This document shows, piece after piece, positions 14,396-22,791 of a stretch of DNA of 22,794 bases. Below the pieces are notes generated by a model, which saw nothing but the letters and a program-made list of their open reading frames with translations, searched no databases and had not been told where the DNA came from. How positions within the stretch are numbered: the stretch's first letter is position 1; every line of letters begins with the position of its first letter. The translations under genes and the position numbers were made by a program. The DNA lies in the NCBI GenBank assembly GCA_934184665.1, contig CAKPSX010000022.1, positions 1-22,794 on the forward strand, written 5' to 3'. Source of the stretch: an uncultured Clostridia bacterium (GTDB taxonomy: Bacteria > Bacillota > Clostridia > TANB77 > CAG-508).

Positions 14396-16838
14396 TATCA
14401 TTATTAGTTTTATTATTGTCTATTTCTGTTTTGTTATTTTTATCTACATCAGTGTCACTACTATCAGACTTATCAGGTTTTGTTGGTGGTTCTTTATCAC
14501 CTGAGTTATCTGTATTAGTATTTGATGAGTCTGGCTGATTTTCTGTTGTTTTATCATTATTAGTTTCATTATCTTTTGGAGTTTCTATTTTATTATCATT
14601 ATTGTTATCATTTTTATTATTTTCATTTGGAGTTTTATTTGTTGTATTTTCATTATTTTTTAGATTTTCTTTTATTTCTTCAGTTTTTTCTTCTGTTTTA
14701 GGTCTTGTTATTACATCAACATCCTCTTTTGTTGTTGTGTCAAATGAATCATTATTTGGTTTTGTTGTTGTATCATCTTTAACTTTGTTTCCGGTATGAA
14801 CATCGCAAATGCTTGGCACGGTTCCGGATAAATAATATTCTTCATATGTGTCTGTACAACCTGTATTAGCACTTTTACCAGTTTTAGCACACACTGTAAT
14901 TTTAATAACACCATCTGGTTTCTCAAACTTAGCATCTTTTTTGTTTAGATGAACTCTACTCATAATATTTGCCCATAATATACCTGCTGGATTTTTTTTG
15001 CCTTGGAAATTAATTGTTTCATTTTTATCATATCCATACCAAGTTGCAGCTGTATAATATGGTGTAAATCCACATAACCATCTATCATAATTATTATCTG
15101 TTGTTCCGGTTTTCGCTGATACATCAATTCCAGAAATTGAGCAATATGAAGCAGTACCATGTTTACCTTTTACTGGTTCTGTTAATAGCTCTTTCACAAT
15201 ATATGCTACATCTTTTGAAAATACTTTTTTCGTTTTTTGTTTTTGTTCAATTACAGATTTTCCATCTTGTGTTTCAACTCTTGTATAAAATATTGGTTCT
15301 ATATAAACACCATCATTTGCAATTGTAGCATAAGCACTTGCCATTTGTAATGGGCTTATTCCTTTGTCAAGTCCTCCTAATGCAAGAGCAAGATTTTCAT
15401 CATTTTTGTTAAGTGTTGTTATTCCCATTTTTTCCAAATATTTTATAGATGTTTTAGGTTCTATTTCTTCCATCATTTCTACAAATGGTATGTTTTGAGA
15501 TGATTCTAATGCTCGTCTTACTGTAATATCTCCTAAATAATTACTATAATTTTCTGGACTGTAGTTTCCTTTAAACGTGGTTCTTTCATCAGAAAAAATT
15601 GTTGAACCTGTAAATTTCTTTTCCGCTATCCCTGGTACTAAAACCGCTATTGGCTTTATACAAGAACCTGTTTGTCTTACCGTTTGTGTTGCGCGATTTA
15701 AGCCTCTTGACGTTGTCTTTTTTCCCAATCCTCCAACACATCCAACAACTTGGCCAGTTTTGTGGTCAATTATTACCATTGCAGATTGCGAATGTTCTCC
15801 TCCTGTATTTGATGCTAATTGGTATTTGCTTTTTTCAAATTCTTTTTCCATTTTATTTTGAATATCTGAATTTTGGGTACTATATATTGTTAATCCTGCC
15901 ATATTTACATAGTTTGTAGCAAATGTTTTTGTTATTTTCTTTGTTTTTGCAATATCCTCTATTAAGTCAGTAATTAATGCATCTGTATGATACGAATAAA
16001 TTGCATCATCTGTTGAAATCTTGCCTTTTTTAAATTTCAAGCCATTATCTGTATTCTCAACTGCAGTATTATAATCATTTTCACTTATATAATTTAATTC
16101 TTTCATTTTGGCTAAAACCGTTTTTGTTCTCTTTTTTATTTTTTCTGAGTTATCTGTATCTCCATAAGGATTATAAGAGTTTGGCGAATTATTTATCCCT
16201 GCTAAAAATGCACATTCTTCTAGTGATAATTCACTTGCTGATTTATTAAAATAATATTTTGAACCAGTTTCAACACCATATATATTTGGCCCAACATATA
16301 TAACATTTAAATATAATGTTAATATTTCATCTTTATCCATAAAAGATTCTAATGTTATAGCTTTACCCCATTCTTTTACCTTTCTTGTGACTTTTCCTGA
16401 AGAATCTCCTGTCAAGTTTTTTACAACTTGTTGTGTTATACTACTTCCTCCAAATGAATATGAGCCCCTGTGCGTAATATATGAAAAAATTGCTGCACCA
16501 GTTCTTTTCACGTCTACACCTTTATGTTTATAAAATCTTTCATCTTCTATTGATACATAAGCATTTTTTAAGTTATCTGGTATTTTAGATGCAGTTATTG
16601 TTTCTTTAGCCTTTTCACTACCAATTTCTGCAATCACTGTACCATCTGTATCTTTTACAACAGAATTTTTGTTTACAGACATTTCTGTTATTAAACTTTT
16701 CCAATTATTTATTGATATTGCTGTTTTCACCCCTAACACAACAGTTGCAATAATTGCTATTATTAATATTATAACAATTATTTTCTTTTTTAAACTATTT
16801 TGCTTTGGTATATCTTGATTTATTTGTTTTTCATCCAT
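14385..16838 (-). CDS. pbpA: Class A penicillin-binding protein (PBP1A/1B type)
   Basis: This bifunctional murein synthase polymerises glycan strands and cross-links the peptides. It has 817 residues: a cytosolic N-terminus and one transmembrane anchor (about 18-42), a GT51 glycosyltransferase domain with catalytic E98 in EDERFYKHKGVD, GGSSITQQ and RKVKEW, then a transpeptidase domain. The latter has the nucleophile S392 in SCIK, the SQN triad at 447-449 and KTG at 576-578. The last 110 or so residues are a low-complexity Asn/Asp/Thr/Lys/Glu tail outside the membrane. Other clostridial class A PBPs have similar tails, so it is not a frameshift product. The gene diverges from the recombinase gene at 17005. 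The symbol is a family label. Confidence 0.93.
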   Translation of the reverse strand: MDEKQINQDIPKQNSLKKKIIVIILIIAIIATVVLGVKTAISINNWKSLITEMSVNKNSVVKDTDGTVIAEIGSEKAKETITASKIPDNLKNAYVSIEDERFYKHKGVDVKRTGAAIFSYITHRGSYSFGGSSITQQVVKNLTGDSSGKVTRKVKEWGKAITLESFMDKDEILTLYLNVIYVGPNIYGVETGSKYYFNKSASELSLEECAFLAGINNSPNSYNPYGDTDNSEKIKKRTKTVLAKMKELNYISENDYNTAVENTDNGLKFKKGKISTDDAIYSYHTDALITDLIEDIAKTKKITKTFATNYVNMAGLTIYSTQNSDIQNKMEKEFEKSKYQLASNTGGEHSQSAMVIIDHKTGQVVGCVGGLGKKTTSRGLNRATQTVRQTGSCIKPIAVLVPGIAEKKFTGSTIFSDERTTFKGNYSPENYSNYLGDITVRRALESSQNIPFVEMMEEIEPKTSIKYLEKMGITTLNKNDENLALALGGLDKGISPLQMASAYATIANDGVYIEPIFYTRVETQDGKSVIEQKQKTKKVFSKDVAYIVKELLTEPVKGKHGTASYCSISGIDVSAKTGTTDNNYDRWLCGFTPYYTAATWYGYDKNETINFQGKKNPAGILWANIMSRVHLNKKDAKFEKPDGVIKITVCAKTGKSANTGCTDTYEEYYLSGTVPSICDVHTGNKVKDDTTTKPNNDSFDTTTKEDVDVITRPKTEEKTEEIKENLKNNENTTNKTPNENNKNDNNNDNKIETPKDNETNNDKTTENQPDSSNTNTDNSGDKEPPTKPDKSDSSDTDVDKNNKTEIDNNKTNNDIDN

Positions 16839-16905
16839 TTACACACCTTCTTTTATATATGAACTTTTTTATATATTAGCAAGTTCACTAATATTTTCTA
16901 TGTGC

Positions 16906-16935
16906 ATTATAACATAATAAAAATAATTTTGTCAC
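16906..16935 (-). promoter_or_regulatory. Predicted promoter of the penicillin-binding protein gene
   Basis: GTGACA (16935-16930) and TATAAT (16911-16906) are 18 bases apart on the minus strand. On the plus strand the same DNA gives TTGTCA at 16929-16934, a possible -35 for the divergent recombinase gene with TTATAC 17 bases later, so the two promoters would overlap back to back. Confidence 0.55.
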
Positions 16936-17004
16936 CTAAATCTCTTTATTTTTATACCTAAAAATGATATTATAGAACCAAACAAAGATTATGGAGGAAT
17001 TATT

Positions 17005-17985
17005 ATGATACCTAAAGAAAAAAATCCAGAATATTTGAATTCTTTTTTGAATTATTCAATAACTATACTTAATAAATCACCTAATTCAGTAAAAGAATAT
17101 AATTATGATTTAACTAATTTCTTAAAATATATGATGATTAGGTTTAATCTTACAAGTGAAGAAGATTATGAGAAAATAGATATTTCTACTTTTAGTGAAA
17201 ATGATCTGAAGAAAATCACTCTTGAAGATATCCATGCATATGTATCTCATCTAGCTGTTGATAATAGAAGTAAAGCAACAACTAGAGCCAGAAAGATTTC
17301 AACTATAAGAATATTTTTCAAATATTTATCTCAAAAAAGTAATGTTTTGGAAGTTAATCCTGCTCAAAATTTAGAAACTCCAAAATTGGAAAAAAGAATG
17401 CCAAAGTATTTATCACTAGAAGATAGTAAAAGACTTTTGGAAGCGGCAGGACATGAAGATAATAGAAATTATAAAAGAGATTATGCAATAACTACACTAT
17501 TTCTTAATTGTGGTATGCGTCTTTCTGAATTAGTTGGAATCAATATTAATGATATTGATTTTGACGAGTGTAAAATGACTGTAATTGGTAAAGGTAATAA
17601 AGAAAGAACTATTTATTTAAATAAAGCCTGTATGGTTGCAATTAATGACTATCTTTCTGTAAGGCCTACTTCTGTAAAACATGATTCTAAAAATTCAGAT
17701 AAAGCACTATTTATAAGTGAACAAAAAAAACGTATAAGTAATAGAACTGTTCAAGATATTATCAGCAAAGAATTGAAAAAAGCTGGTTTAGATAGCAAAA
17801 ATTTATCTGTTCATAAATTAAGACATACTGCTGCAACACTCATGTACCAATATGGTAATGTTGATATTAGAGCATTACAAGAATTACTAGGACATGAAAG
17901 TATTTCTACTACAGAAATTTATACTCATGTAAGTAATGAGCAAGTACGTAATGCTGTTGAAAGTAATCCACTAGCTGATTTATAA
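17005..17985 (+). CDS. xerC: Tyrosine recombinase of the XerC/XerD type
   Basis: This is the only plus-strand gene. Its 326 residues contain an N-terminal SAM-like DNA-binding domain (about 8-115) and a C-terminal catalytic domain with the full set: R172 in GMRLSEL, K196 in GKGNKER, H270 and R273 in SVHKLRHTAA, H297 in LLGHESISTTEIYTHV and nucleophile Y306. Length and organisation match chromosomal Xer proteins that resolve chromosome dimers at dif. No excisionase, phage genes or attachment repeats lie nearby, which favours a housekeeping role over a mobile integrase. XerC versus XerD or XerH cannot be settled here. GGAGG precedes the ATG. The gene overlaps the end of the convergent dipicolinate gene by 6 bp. 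Confidence 0.88.
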   Translation: MIPKEKNPEYLNSFLNYSITILNKSPNSVKEYNYDLTNFLKYMMIRFNLTSEEDYEKIDISTFSENDLKKITLEDIHAYVSHLAVDNRSKATTRARKISTIRIFFKYLSQKSNVLEVNPAQNLETPKLEKRMPKYLSLEDSKRLLEAAGHEDNRNYKRDYAITTLFLNCGMRLSELVGININDIDFDECKMTVIGKGNKERTIYLNKACMVAINDYLSVRPTSVKHDSKNSDKALFISEQKKRISNRTVQDIISKELKKAGLDSKNLSVHKLRHTAATLMYQYGNVDIRALQELLGHESISTTEIYTHVSNEQVRNAVESNPLADL

Positions 17986-18558
17986 TAATATTGGTTGAAC
18001 CTGTTCTCCATCAAGTGCAAGTTCAATCGATTTTTTTATATATGATGGATTAAATGCAATTGAACGTGGCTTTGTTATTGGATTGTCTTGTCTAAATGGT
18101 ACAAAATAATAGTTTTTACGATTTAGTAGCCTTCCTATGTTTTCTCCTGAACTTGAAAGTCCATCATTTGTTGCAATAGCTATTACTACAGGTTTTTCAT
18201 ATTTAAGATGTGCTTTTATAGTATATGTTACAACATCATCACATATATTATTGGCTAGCTTGCCTATAATATTTCCAGAAGCGGGAGAAACAATAATTAT
18301 GTCTAATTTTTCCGTATTATAAAATTCTTCAATTTCTTTAATTGTGTTATATATTTTCTCATTTGTAATATTCTCTATTTCTTTTATAAACTCTTTTGCC
18401 TTTCCATATTTTGTGTCTTTTTCATAGACATACTCAGACATTATGGGGATAATATGTGCTTTTGACTCCATTAATTTTTTTATCTCATCTATAGTTCTCC
18501 TAAAAGTATAAAAAACATCTGTCATTATAAAACCAATTTTCTTTTCTTTTAAATCCAT
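17980..18558 (-). CDS. dpaB: Dipicolinate synthase subunit B
   Basis: With DpaA it makes dipicolinic acid, the calcium chelator that fills the spore core, in the mother cell. It is a flavoprotein of the Dfp/UbiX-like fold. The 192-residue length and the order of motifs match SpoVFB: KKIGFIMTD at the N-terminus, SPASGN (91-96), ATNDGLSSSGEN (129-140), YYFVPFRQDNP (150-160) and QVQPILL at the end. The usual partner dpaA is not next to it: hemolysin III lies upstream, separated by a terminator, and the recombinase gene converges. The RBS AGAGGGGGAAG is strong and a sigma-K-like promoter lies upstream. Family assignment is firm; activity without adjacent dpaA is inferred to depend on a distant gene. 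Confidence 0.9.
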   Translation of the reverse strand: MDLKEKKIGFIMTDVFYTFRRTIDEIKKLMESKAHIIPIMSEYVYEKDTKYGKAKEFIKEIENITNEKIYNTIKEIEEFYNTEKLDIIIVSPASGNIIGKLANNICDDVVTYTIKAHLKYEKPVVIAIATNDGLSSSGENIGRLLNRKNYYFVPFRQDNPITKPRSIAFNPSYIKKSIELALDGEQVQPILL

Positions 18559-18586
18559 ATTACTTCCCCCTCTTTCATCATTTATA

Positions 18587-18613
18587 TATAATATGATTTA
18601 AAAGAAGTTTTGT
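18587..18613 (-). promoter_or_regulatory. Sigma-K-like promoter of dpaB
   Basis: On the minus strand, AC at 18613-18612 is followed after 16 bases by CATATTATA (18595-18587), which fits the sigma-K pattern AC-N16-CATAnnnTA known from Bacillus. The ATG is 29 bp downstream of the -10. Mother-cell expression is what a dipicolinate gene requires. AT-rich sequence makes chance matches to short motifs likely, so this is tentative. Confidence 0.45.
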
Positions 18614-18636
18614 CGAAGAAAGAATAACAAATTATT

Positions 18637-18663
18637 AAAATCCAGCTAAAATCGCTGGATTTT
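18637..18663 (-). terminator. Intrinsic terminator of the hemolysin III gene
   Basis: A 10-bp perfect stem (AAAATCCAGC with GCTGGATTTT) and a 7-base loop begin one base after the stop codon, and a T-rich stretch continues on the minus strand. Confidence 0.8.
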
Positions 18664-18664
18664 G

Positions 18665-19339
18665 TTAGATTACATACATTAATACACATAATACATGTAG
18701 CATATTTCCTAGAAATACACATAAGTGGAATACTGAATGCATATATTTACGCTTTTTCCCTACTCCATAAAGTATAGCGCCTATTGTATATATTATTCCA
18801 CCTGCAAGAAGTAATGCAAAGCCTGGCACTCCTAAAAGTGTTGGTAATACATTTGCTTTAATTATAATACACCATCCCATTGCTAGATAACATATCATTG
18901 AAAATACTTTGAATTTCTTTAAATCAATTGCATTTAACACAATTCCTAATATTGCAAATCCCCATACAAGTCCAAATATTGTCCAGCCCATTGCTGGTGA
19001 GTATTCTCTTAATGTGCAAAGGGCAAACGGTGTATAAGAACCTGAAATTAATACAAATATTGCACAATGGTCTAATACTTGAAATACTTTTTTTGATTTT
19101 CTATTAGGGCTTAATCCATGATATATACTTGACATGCAATATAAAAATAGCATAGACACGCCAAATATAACTCCACTTATTATTCCATATGGATTATGAT
19201 GCATTGCTCCAATTACGCTCCCTAGCACTATCATAACAATTCCTGCAACTCCACCTATAATATGTGATACCATATTAAAAATCTCTTCACCTTTTGTATA
19301 TGTTGGTAAAATTCTATCTGATAATTTTGTTCTTTTCAT
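18665..19339 (-). CDS. Hemolysin III / PAQR family membrane protein
   Basis: This 224-residue integral membrane protein has seven predicted helices and belongs to the family that includes YqfA/TrhA and eukaryotic PAQR receptors. The family's probable metal-binding positions are present: SSIYH (70-74, H74), DH (90-91) and H201/H205 in HSVFHLCVF. Despite the name, hemolytic activity is not established for most members; bacterial members are linked to membrane lipid homeostasis. It is a single-gene unit between two terminators, with AAAGGA upstream of the ATG. The spacing from the dipicolinate and ABC genes gives no functional hint. Confidence 0.9.
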   Translation of the reverse strand: MKRTKLSDRILPTYTKGEEIFNMVSHIIGGVAGIVMIVLGSVIGAMHHNPYGIISGVIFGVSMLFLYCMSSIYHGLSPNRKSKKVFQVLDHCAIFVLISGSYTPFALCTLREYSPAMGWTIFGLVWGFAILGIVLNAIDLKKFKVFSMICYLAMGWCIIIKANVLPTLLGVPGFALLLAGGIIYTIGAILYGVGKKRKYMHSVFHLCVFLGNMLHVLCVLMYVI

Positions 19340-19365
19340 TTATAACCACATCCTTTCTTTTGTTG

Positions 19366-19407
19366 GAAAAGAAGAATAACATCTAGTATTTTATACTAGA
19401 TGTTATT
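19366..19407 (-). terminator. Intrinsic terminator of the ABC transporter operon
   Basis: A 14-bp perfect stem (19375-19388 with 19394-19407) and a 5-base loop lie after the substrate-binding protein stop. On the minus strand CTTCTTTTCC follows, a fair T-rich tract. Confidence 0.75.
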
Positions 19408-19452
19408 ATATCGTATATTTCATAATATGTCTATACTTTTTTCATTCTTTTT

Positions 19453-20463
19453 TTATTTTATAACTTTCTCTGCAAAAGAATTATTTACTATTTTGTCGTA
19501 TGGTGCTTTTGTTTGTAGCTCACCTGCTTCTGTCATAATTAGTTGTAACTTATCAAATGCTTCTTGTTTTAATACTGGATTTTCTTTCCATGCATCAATA
19601 TCTCTATATTTCTGAATTGATGTTTCTAATGATTCTAAAGTAGTATCTGGGAAGAATTGTTGTATTTTTTCTGCAACTTCTCTGGAAGTATGATTTTTAG
19701 TCCATTGTTCTCCTTTGTATATTGCTCTTGTAAATTTTTCAATAATATCTTGATTATTTGCTATATAACTTTTTTTAGCACAATATGCTGTATATGGTAC
19801 TTCTCCTGCAGCCTCTCCAACTGATGCTACAACATAGCCTTTTCCTGCATCTTCTGTCATAGAAGCGGTTGGTTCAAATAATGTAACATATTCTGCGTTT
19901 CCACCTGTAAATGCTCCTGCCATTAAATCAAATTTAATACTATCATCTAACACTAAATCTTTTTGTGGATCAATTCCATTTTGTTTTAAAACATATTCTA
20001 ATGTCATATATGGAACTCCACCCTTTCTTCCTGGTATTACGGTTTTTCCTTTTAAATCATTCCAAGAAAAGTTTGAAGTTGGATTTTTACTTACTAAAAA
20101 TGAACCATCTTTTTGTGTTAATTGTCCAAATACTTCAACATAGTCTTCTTTTCCTTCATTATAAACATATATTGCAGCTTCTGGGCCACATAATCCAATA
20201 TCACTTTGACCAGCTAATAATGCTGTCATAACTTTGTCTGCTCCTTGACCTGTAGTTATTTCTAGTTTTAGGCCTTCTTCTTCAAAGAATCCATTTGAAA
20301 TAGCAACATACTGTGGAGCATAAAATACTGACCTTGTAACTTCGTTTAACTGAATTGTAGTTAAATCAGCAGTTGTTTCTTCTTTTGAGCGATTATTGTA
20401 AATAATCAATTCTGCACCAATAATTAGTACAATACAAACTATTATGATTATAAACTTTTTCAT
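19453..20463 (-). CDS. NitT/TauT-family ABC transporter substrate-binding protein
   Basis: This is the extracellular receptor of an ABC importer of the NMT1/SsuA fold. Visible features are the N-terminal segment YAPQYVAISNGFFEEEGL, the binding-loop segment LLAGQSDIGLCGPEAAIYVY, DLKGKTVIPGRKGG and VTLFEPTA. Family substrates include alkanesulfonates, taurine, nitrate and thiamine precursors; the sequence does not decide between them. I place the start at 20463 (336 residues) because AAAGGAAAG precedes this ATG at a good distance, while the ATG at 20484 has none. The N-terminus is a hydrophobic helix without a clear lipobox, so it may be held by an uncleaved anchor. It lies 34 bp after the permease remnant, with the operon terminator downstream. 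The transporter is probably inactive while the permease is split. Confidence 0.88.
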   Translation of the reverse strand: MKKFIIIIVCIVLIIGAELIIYNNRSKEETTADLTTIQLNEVTRSVFYAPQYVAISNGFFEEEGLKLEITTGQGADKVMTALLAGQSDIGLCGPEAAIYVYNEGKEDYVEVFGQLTQKDGSFLVSKNPTSNFSWNDLKGKTVIPGRKGGVPYMTLEYVLKQNGIDPQKDLVLDDSIKFDLMAGAFTGGNAEYVTLFEPTASMTEDAGKGYVVASVGEAAGEVPYTAYCAKKSYIANNQDIIEKFTRAIYKGEQWTKNHTSREVAEKIQQFFPDTTLESLETSIQKYRDIDAWKENPVLKQEAFDKLQLIMTEAGELQTKAPYDKIVNNSFAEKVIK

Positions 20464-20497
20464 GTTTAATATCTTTCCTTTCATTATAATTAGTCTT

Positions 20498-20866
20498 TCA
20501 TTTTACAATTTTCTTTTCAAGCAACACAATGCTTTCGTACATCAATGCTGCAACAATAGCTAAAATTATCACACTCGTCATTACCAAATCAAGTTGGAAC
20601 ACTTGACCTCCATATACTATTAAATATCCTAAACCACCTTTTGACACAAGAAATTCTCCTGTTATAACACCTACCAAAGTTAGCCCGATATTTACTTTTA
20701 AGGTATTAAAAAATGTAGAGATATTTGATGGTATTACAATTTTAGTCAATATTTGTACTTTGCTTGCATTAAATGTTTTTGCCATTTTTATTTTTTCTTT
20801 ATCAGTGTTTATAAATCCATTTAATATATCAAGAATTGTTACTATAAGTGAAATTGCAAACCTAAT
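20498..20866 (-). pseudogene. ABC transporter permease, 3' half, split by the integrated element
   Basis: The in-frame coding sequence gives the second half of a NitT/TauT (SsuC-like) permease. It begins with a membrane segment (RFAISLIVTILDILNGFI), then has the cytosolic EAA loop that contacts the ATPase (KMAKTFNASKVQILTKIVIP), a Gly-rich turn (GEFLVSKGGLGYLI) and a final helix. Permeases of this kind have about 250 residues with an N-terminal half that is missing here. In the same frame, sequence upstream of about 20866 is recombinase DNA and meets a stop. The break is therefore at the element junction and not simply a short gene. An internal ATG at 20785 would give only 95 residues. The missing part and the ATPase gene should lie on the far side of the element. 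Confidence 0.85.
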
Positions 20867-20870
20867 CTGC
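20855..20870. other. Probable attachment-site junction of the integrated element
   Basis: The recombinase stop (20862-20864) and the resumption of permease coding sequence meet here within a few bases. Serine integrases use a two-base crossover core, so the exact point cannot be fixed without the other end or an empty site. Confidence 0.55.
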
Positions 20871-22592
20871 TGACAACATTTTTATCTTTTTATTGGCTGT
20901 CTCTTCAAACATATCTGAGAACAGCCTTTTATCATTTTGTGATATCTTAGTATTTAAAATGTCTACTTCAACATTTTGACCACTTCCTTGCATATCTTCT
21001 ATTAGTATCCTTAGTATATCTTTTTTTGATTTTATATCTAAATAATTAAATGTTTTAAAACAATTATTTATAATATCCAAAATTAATTCTGCCATTTTGC
21101 TTTCTTCATCTTTGGAATTTTCTTCAGTTTCTTTATTTGTTTTTAATTTAATAAGTTCATCTTCTAATTCTTTATTTTCCTGTTTTAACCTTTTTAATTC
21201 TGAATTTATTAAATCTATTACTTCAATATCCATATATTTAAGTTTATCTATTAAGTTTTTCATAGCTTCATCATTTGTTTTTATTTTTTTATTTAATTCC
21301 TCTACTTTAGTATCCAATTCTATTCTATCTTTTTTTATTGTTAATTTTGAAAGTTCTTGATATACTTCTGATGCCGGAACAAATATTTTTTCTAATTTTT
21401 TCATCATTAACTCATCAAGAGCTCTTCCATTTATATTCTTACTATGACATCTCATACCTCTACTTTTCTCTTTTAATTCACATATGTAGTAAAATCTTTC
21501 TCCCTGTGCAATTTTAGGTCTCATATATGAACCACATTCTGAGCATCTTAATATCCCAGAGAATAAAAAGTCGTGTTTACAATCAGCCCTATATCTTTTT
21601 TCCTTATTTTTTTCTAATAGTTCTTGAATCTTTACCCACACTATGCCTTCTTTAAAGGCTGGCTGATGAAATCCAACTGAAACAATCCAATCTTTAATAT
21701 TTCTATCTTTCTTTCCATCTTTTTTTCCATATCCTATTAATCCGTATTTTCCATCAAAATTAGCTCTATCTCCATCTGCATAAATTGTTACACCATTTTT
21801 ATTAAAATATTCTAATACATCTTTATCATTTGGTGCATATACAGGATTAACTAATATTCTTCTTAATGTACTTACAGAAAAATCCAAATCATTTTTAGTA
21901 GCAATTTTATTTTTTACAAAATATGCTTCTAATTTTGTTAATGACTTTAATTCCAAAAATTTATAGCCTATCTCTTGTATCAGTTCCAATTCTTCATCTA
22001 TGCTTATAAGTTTAGTTGCTTTTTTCTTCTTTTTTTCTAAGACACTATCTTCACTTTGTTCATATACATCTACAAGTTCTATTCTTTCGGATTTATATCC
22101 TGTTGGTGTTTTCCCTCCTAGCCATCTTCCTGTTTTAGCAAGTTCGATCATATTATCTCTAATTCTTTCTGCAATTACTTCTCTTTCTAATTGAGCAAAA
22201 ACAGAAGCAATATACATCATTGCGCGTCCCATAGGTGTTTTGGTATCGAATTGTTCTTTTATTGAAACAAAGCTAGTTCCTAAATTAGTTATATGATTCA
22301 TCAAATTTGAAAAATGAGCTATATTTCTACTAATTCTGTCTAATCTATAACATATAAGTATATCAAATGGCTTTTTATTTTCCTCTGTTAAAAATTCTTT
22401 GAATTTAGGTCTGTCTATATTTCCTCCTGAGAATCCATCATCTTCATAAATTATACTTTCTACATCATACTCACTACTTGGATAATGTTGTGTAATATAT
22501 TTCATTGCTATTTCTACTTGATTACCTACAGAATCACCCTTATCTGAATATTTAGATTTTCTAGAATATATTGCAATTTTTACTTTTTCCAT
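20862..22592 (-). CDS. Large serine recombinase (integrase/transposase)
   Basis: It integrates and excises a mobile element by serine recombination. The 576-residue protein has an N-terminal resolvase domain with R11 and nucleophile S13 in IYSRKS, the LDRISR motif (84-89) and ASVFAQLEREVIAERI (129-144). The recombinase domain follows (about 160-330), then a zinc ribbon with C350, C353, C371 and C382, a long coiled coil (about 410-490) and a short C-terminal part. This layout is that of large serine recombinases such as TnpX/TndX and phage integrases. The gene ends at the junction with the split permease, the usual place for such a gene. AAGGAG lies seven bases before the ATG. It is intact and probably active. 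The cargo type (prophage or conjugative element) cannot be told from this edge. Confidence 0.93.
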   Translation of the reverse strand: MEKVKIAIYSRKSKYSDKGDSVGNQVEIAMKYITQHYPSSEYDVESIIYEDDGFSGGNIDRPKFKEFLTEENKKPFDILICYRLDRISRNIAHFSNLMNHITNLGTSFVSIKEQFDTKTPMGRAMMYIASVFAQLEREVIAERIRDNMIELAKTGRWLGGKTPTGYKSERIELVDVYEQSEDSVLEKKKKKATKLISIDEELELIQEIGYKFLELKSLTKLEAYFVKNKIATKNDLDFSVSTLRRILVNPVYAPNDKDVLEYFNKNGVTIYADGDRANFDGKYGLIGYGKKDGKKDRNIKDWIVSVGFHQPAFKEGIVWVKIQELLEKNKEKRYRADCKHDFLFSGILRCSECGSYMRPKIAQGERFYYICELKEKSRGMRCHSKNINGRALDELMMKKLEKIFVPASEVYQELSKLTIKKDRIELDTKVEELNKKIKTNDEAMKNLIDKLKYMDIEVIDLINSELKRLKQENKELEDELIKLKTNKETEENSKDEESKMAELILDIINNCFKTFNYLDIKSKKDILRILIEDMQGSGQNVEVDILNTKISQNDKRLFSDMFEETANKKIKMLSAD

Positions 22593-22617
22593 AAAAAACT
22601 CCTTTTTTGTTGTGATT

Positions 22618-22791
22618 TTAACTCTGTTTTCCTCTTAGTTCAAGCTCTTTCAGGATTTTTTTCCTTAATTCTTCTTTTCTCCTATAACTAATATTTAATT
22701 TTTCTATGTTAAATTTTATAAACAAAGCATTGATAAAGGCTAGATTATGGACACTTTCTTCTCCATAAGAGAAGTTTATATTAATATCCAT
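22618..22791 (-). CDS. Small uncharacterised protein upstream of the serine recombinase
   Basis: A 57-codon frame runs from ATG at 22791 to TAA at 22618, ending 25 bp before the recombinase start. It encodes a Lys/Glu-rich, probably helical protein whose last third is KEELRKKILKELELRGK. The frame stays open to the window edge, so the true start may lie outside. It probably forms part of the element and is cotranscribed with the recombinase. A small accessory or directionality factor is possible, but I see no motif that shows it. Confidence 0.55.
   Translation of the reverse strand: MDININFSYGEESVHNLAFINALFIKFNIEKLNISYRRKEELRKKILKELELRGKQS

Noticed and set aside
14385..14720. Low-complexity C-terminal tail of the penicillin-binding protein as a frameshift artefact
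   Set aside because: The tail is in frame with clear Asn/Asp/Thr/Lys bias, and similar tails are common on clostridial class A PBPs.
15577..15861. Plus-strand coding region inside the penicillin-binding protein gene
   Set aside because: It is a shadow of an intact, well-recognised minus-strand gene and has no RBS. The same holds for the other plus-strand open frames except 17005-17985.
17005..17985. Tyrosine recombinase as an integrase of a second mobile element
   Set aside because: No flanking direct repeats, tRNA target or mobile genes are nearby, and the protein has the length and layout of housekeeping Xer proteins.
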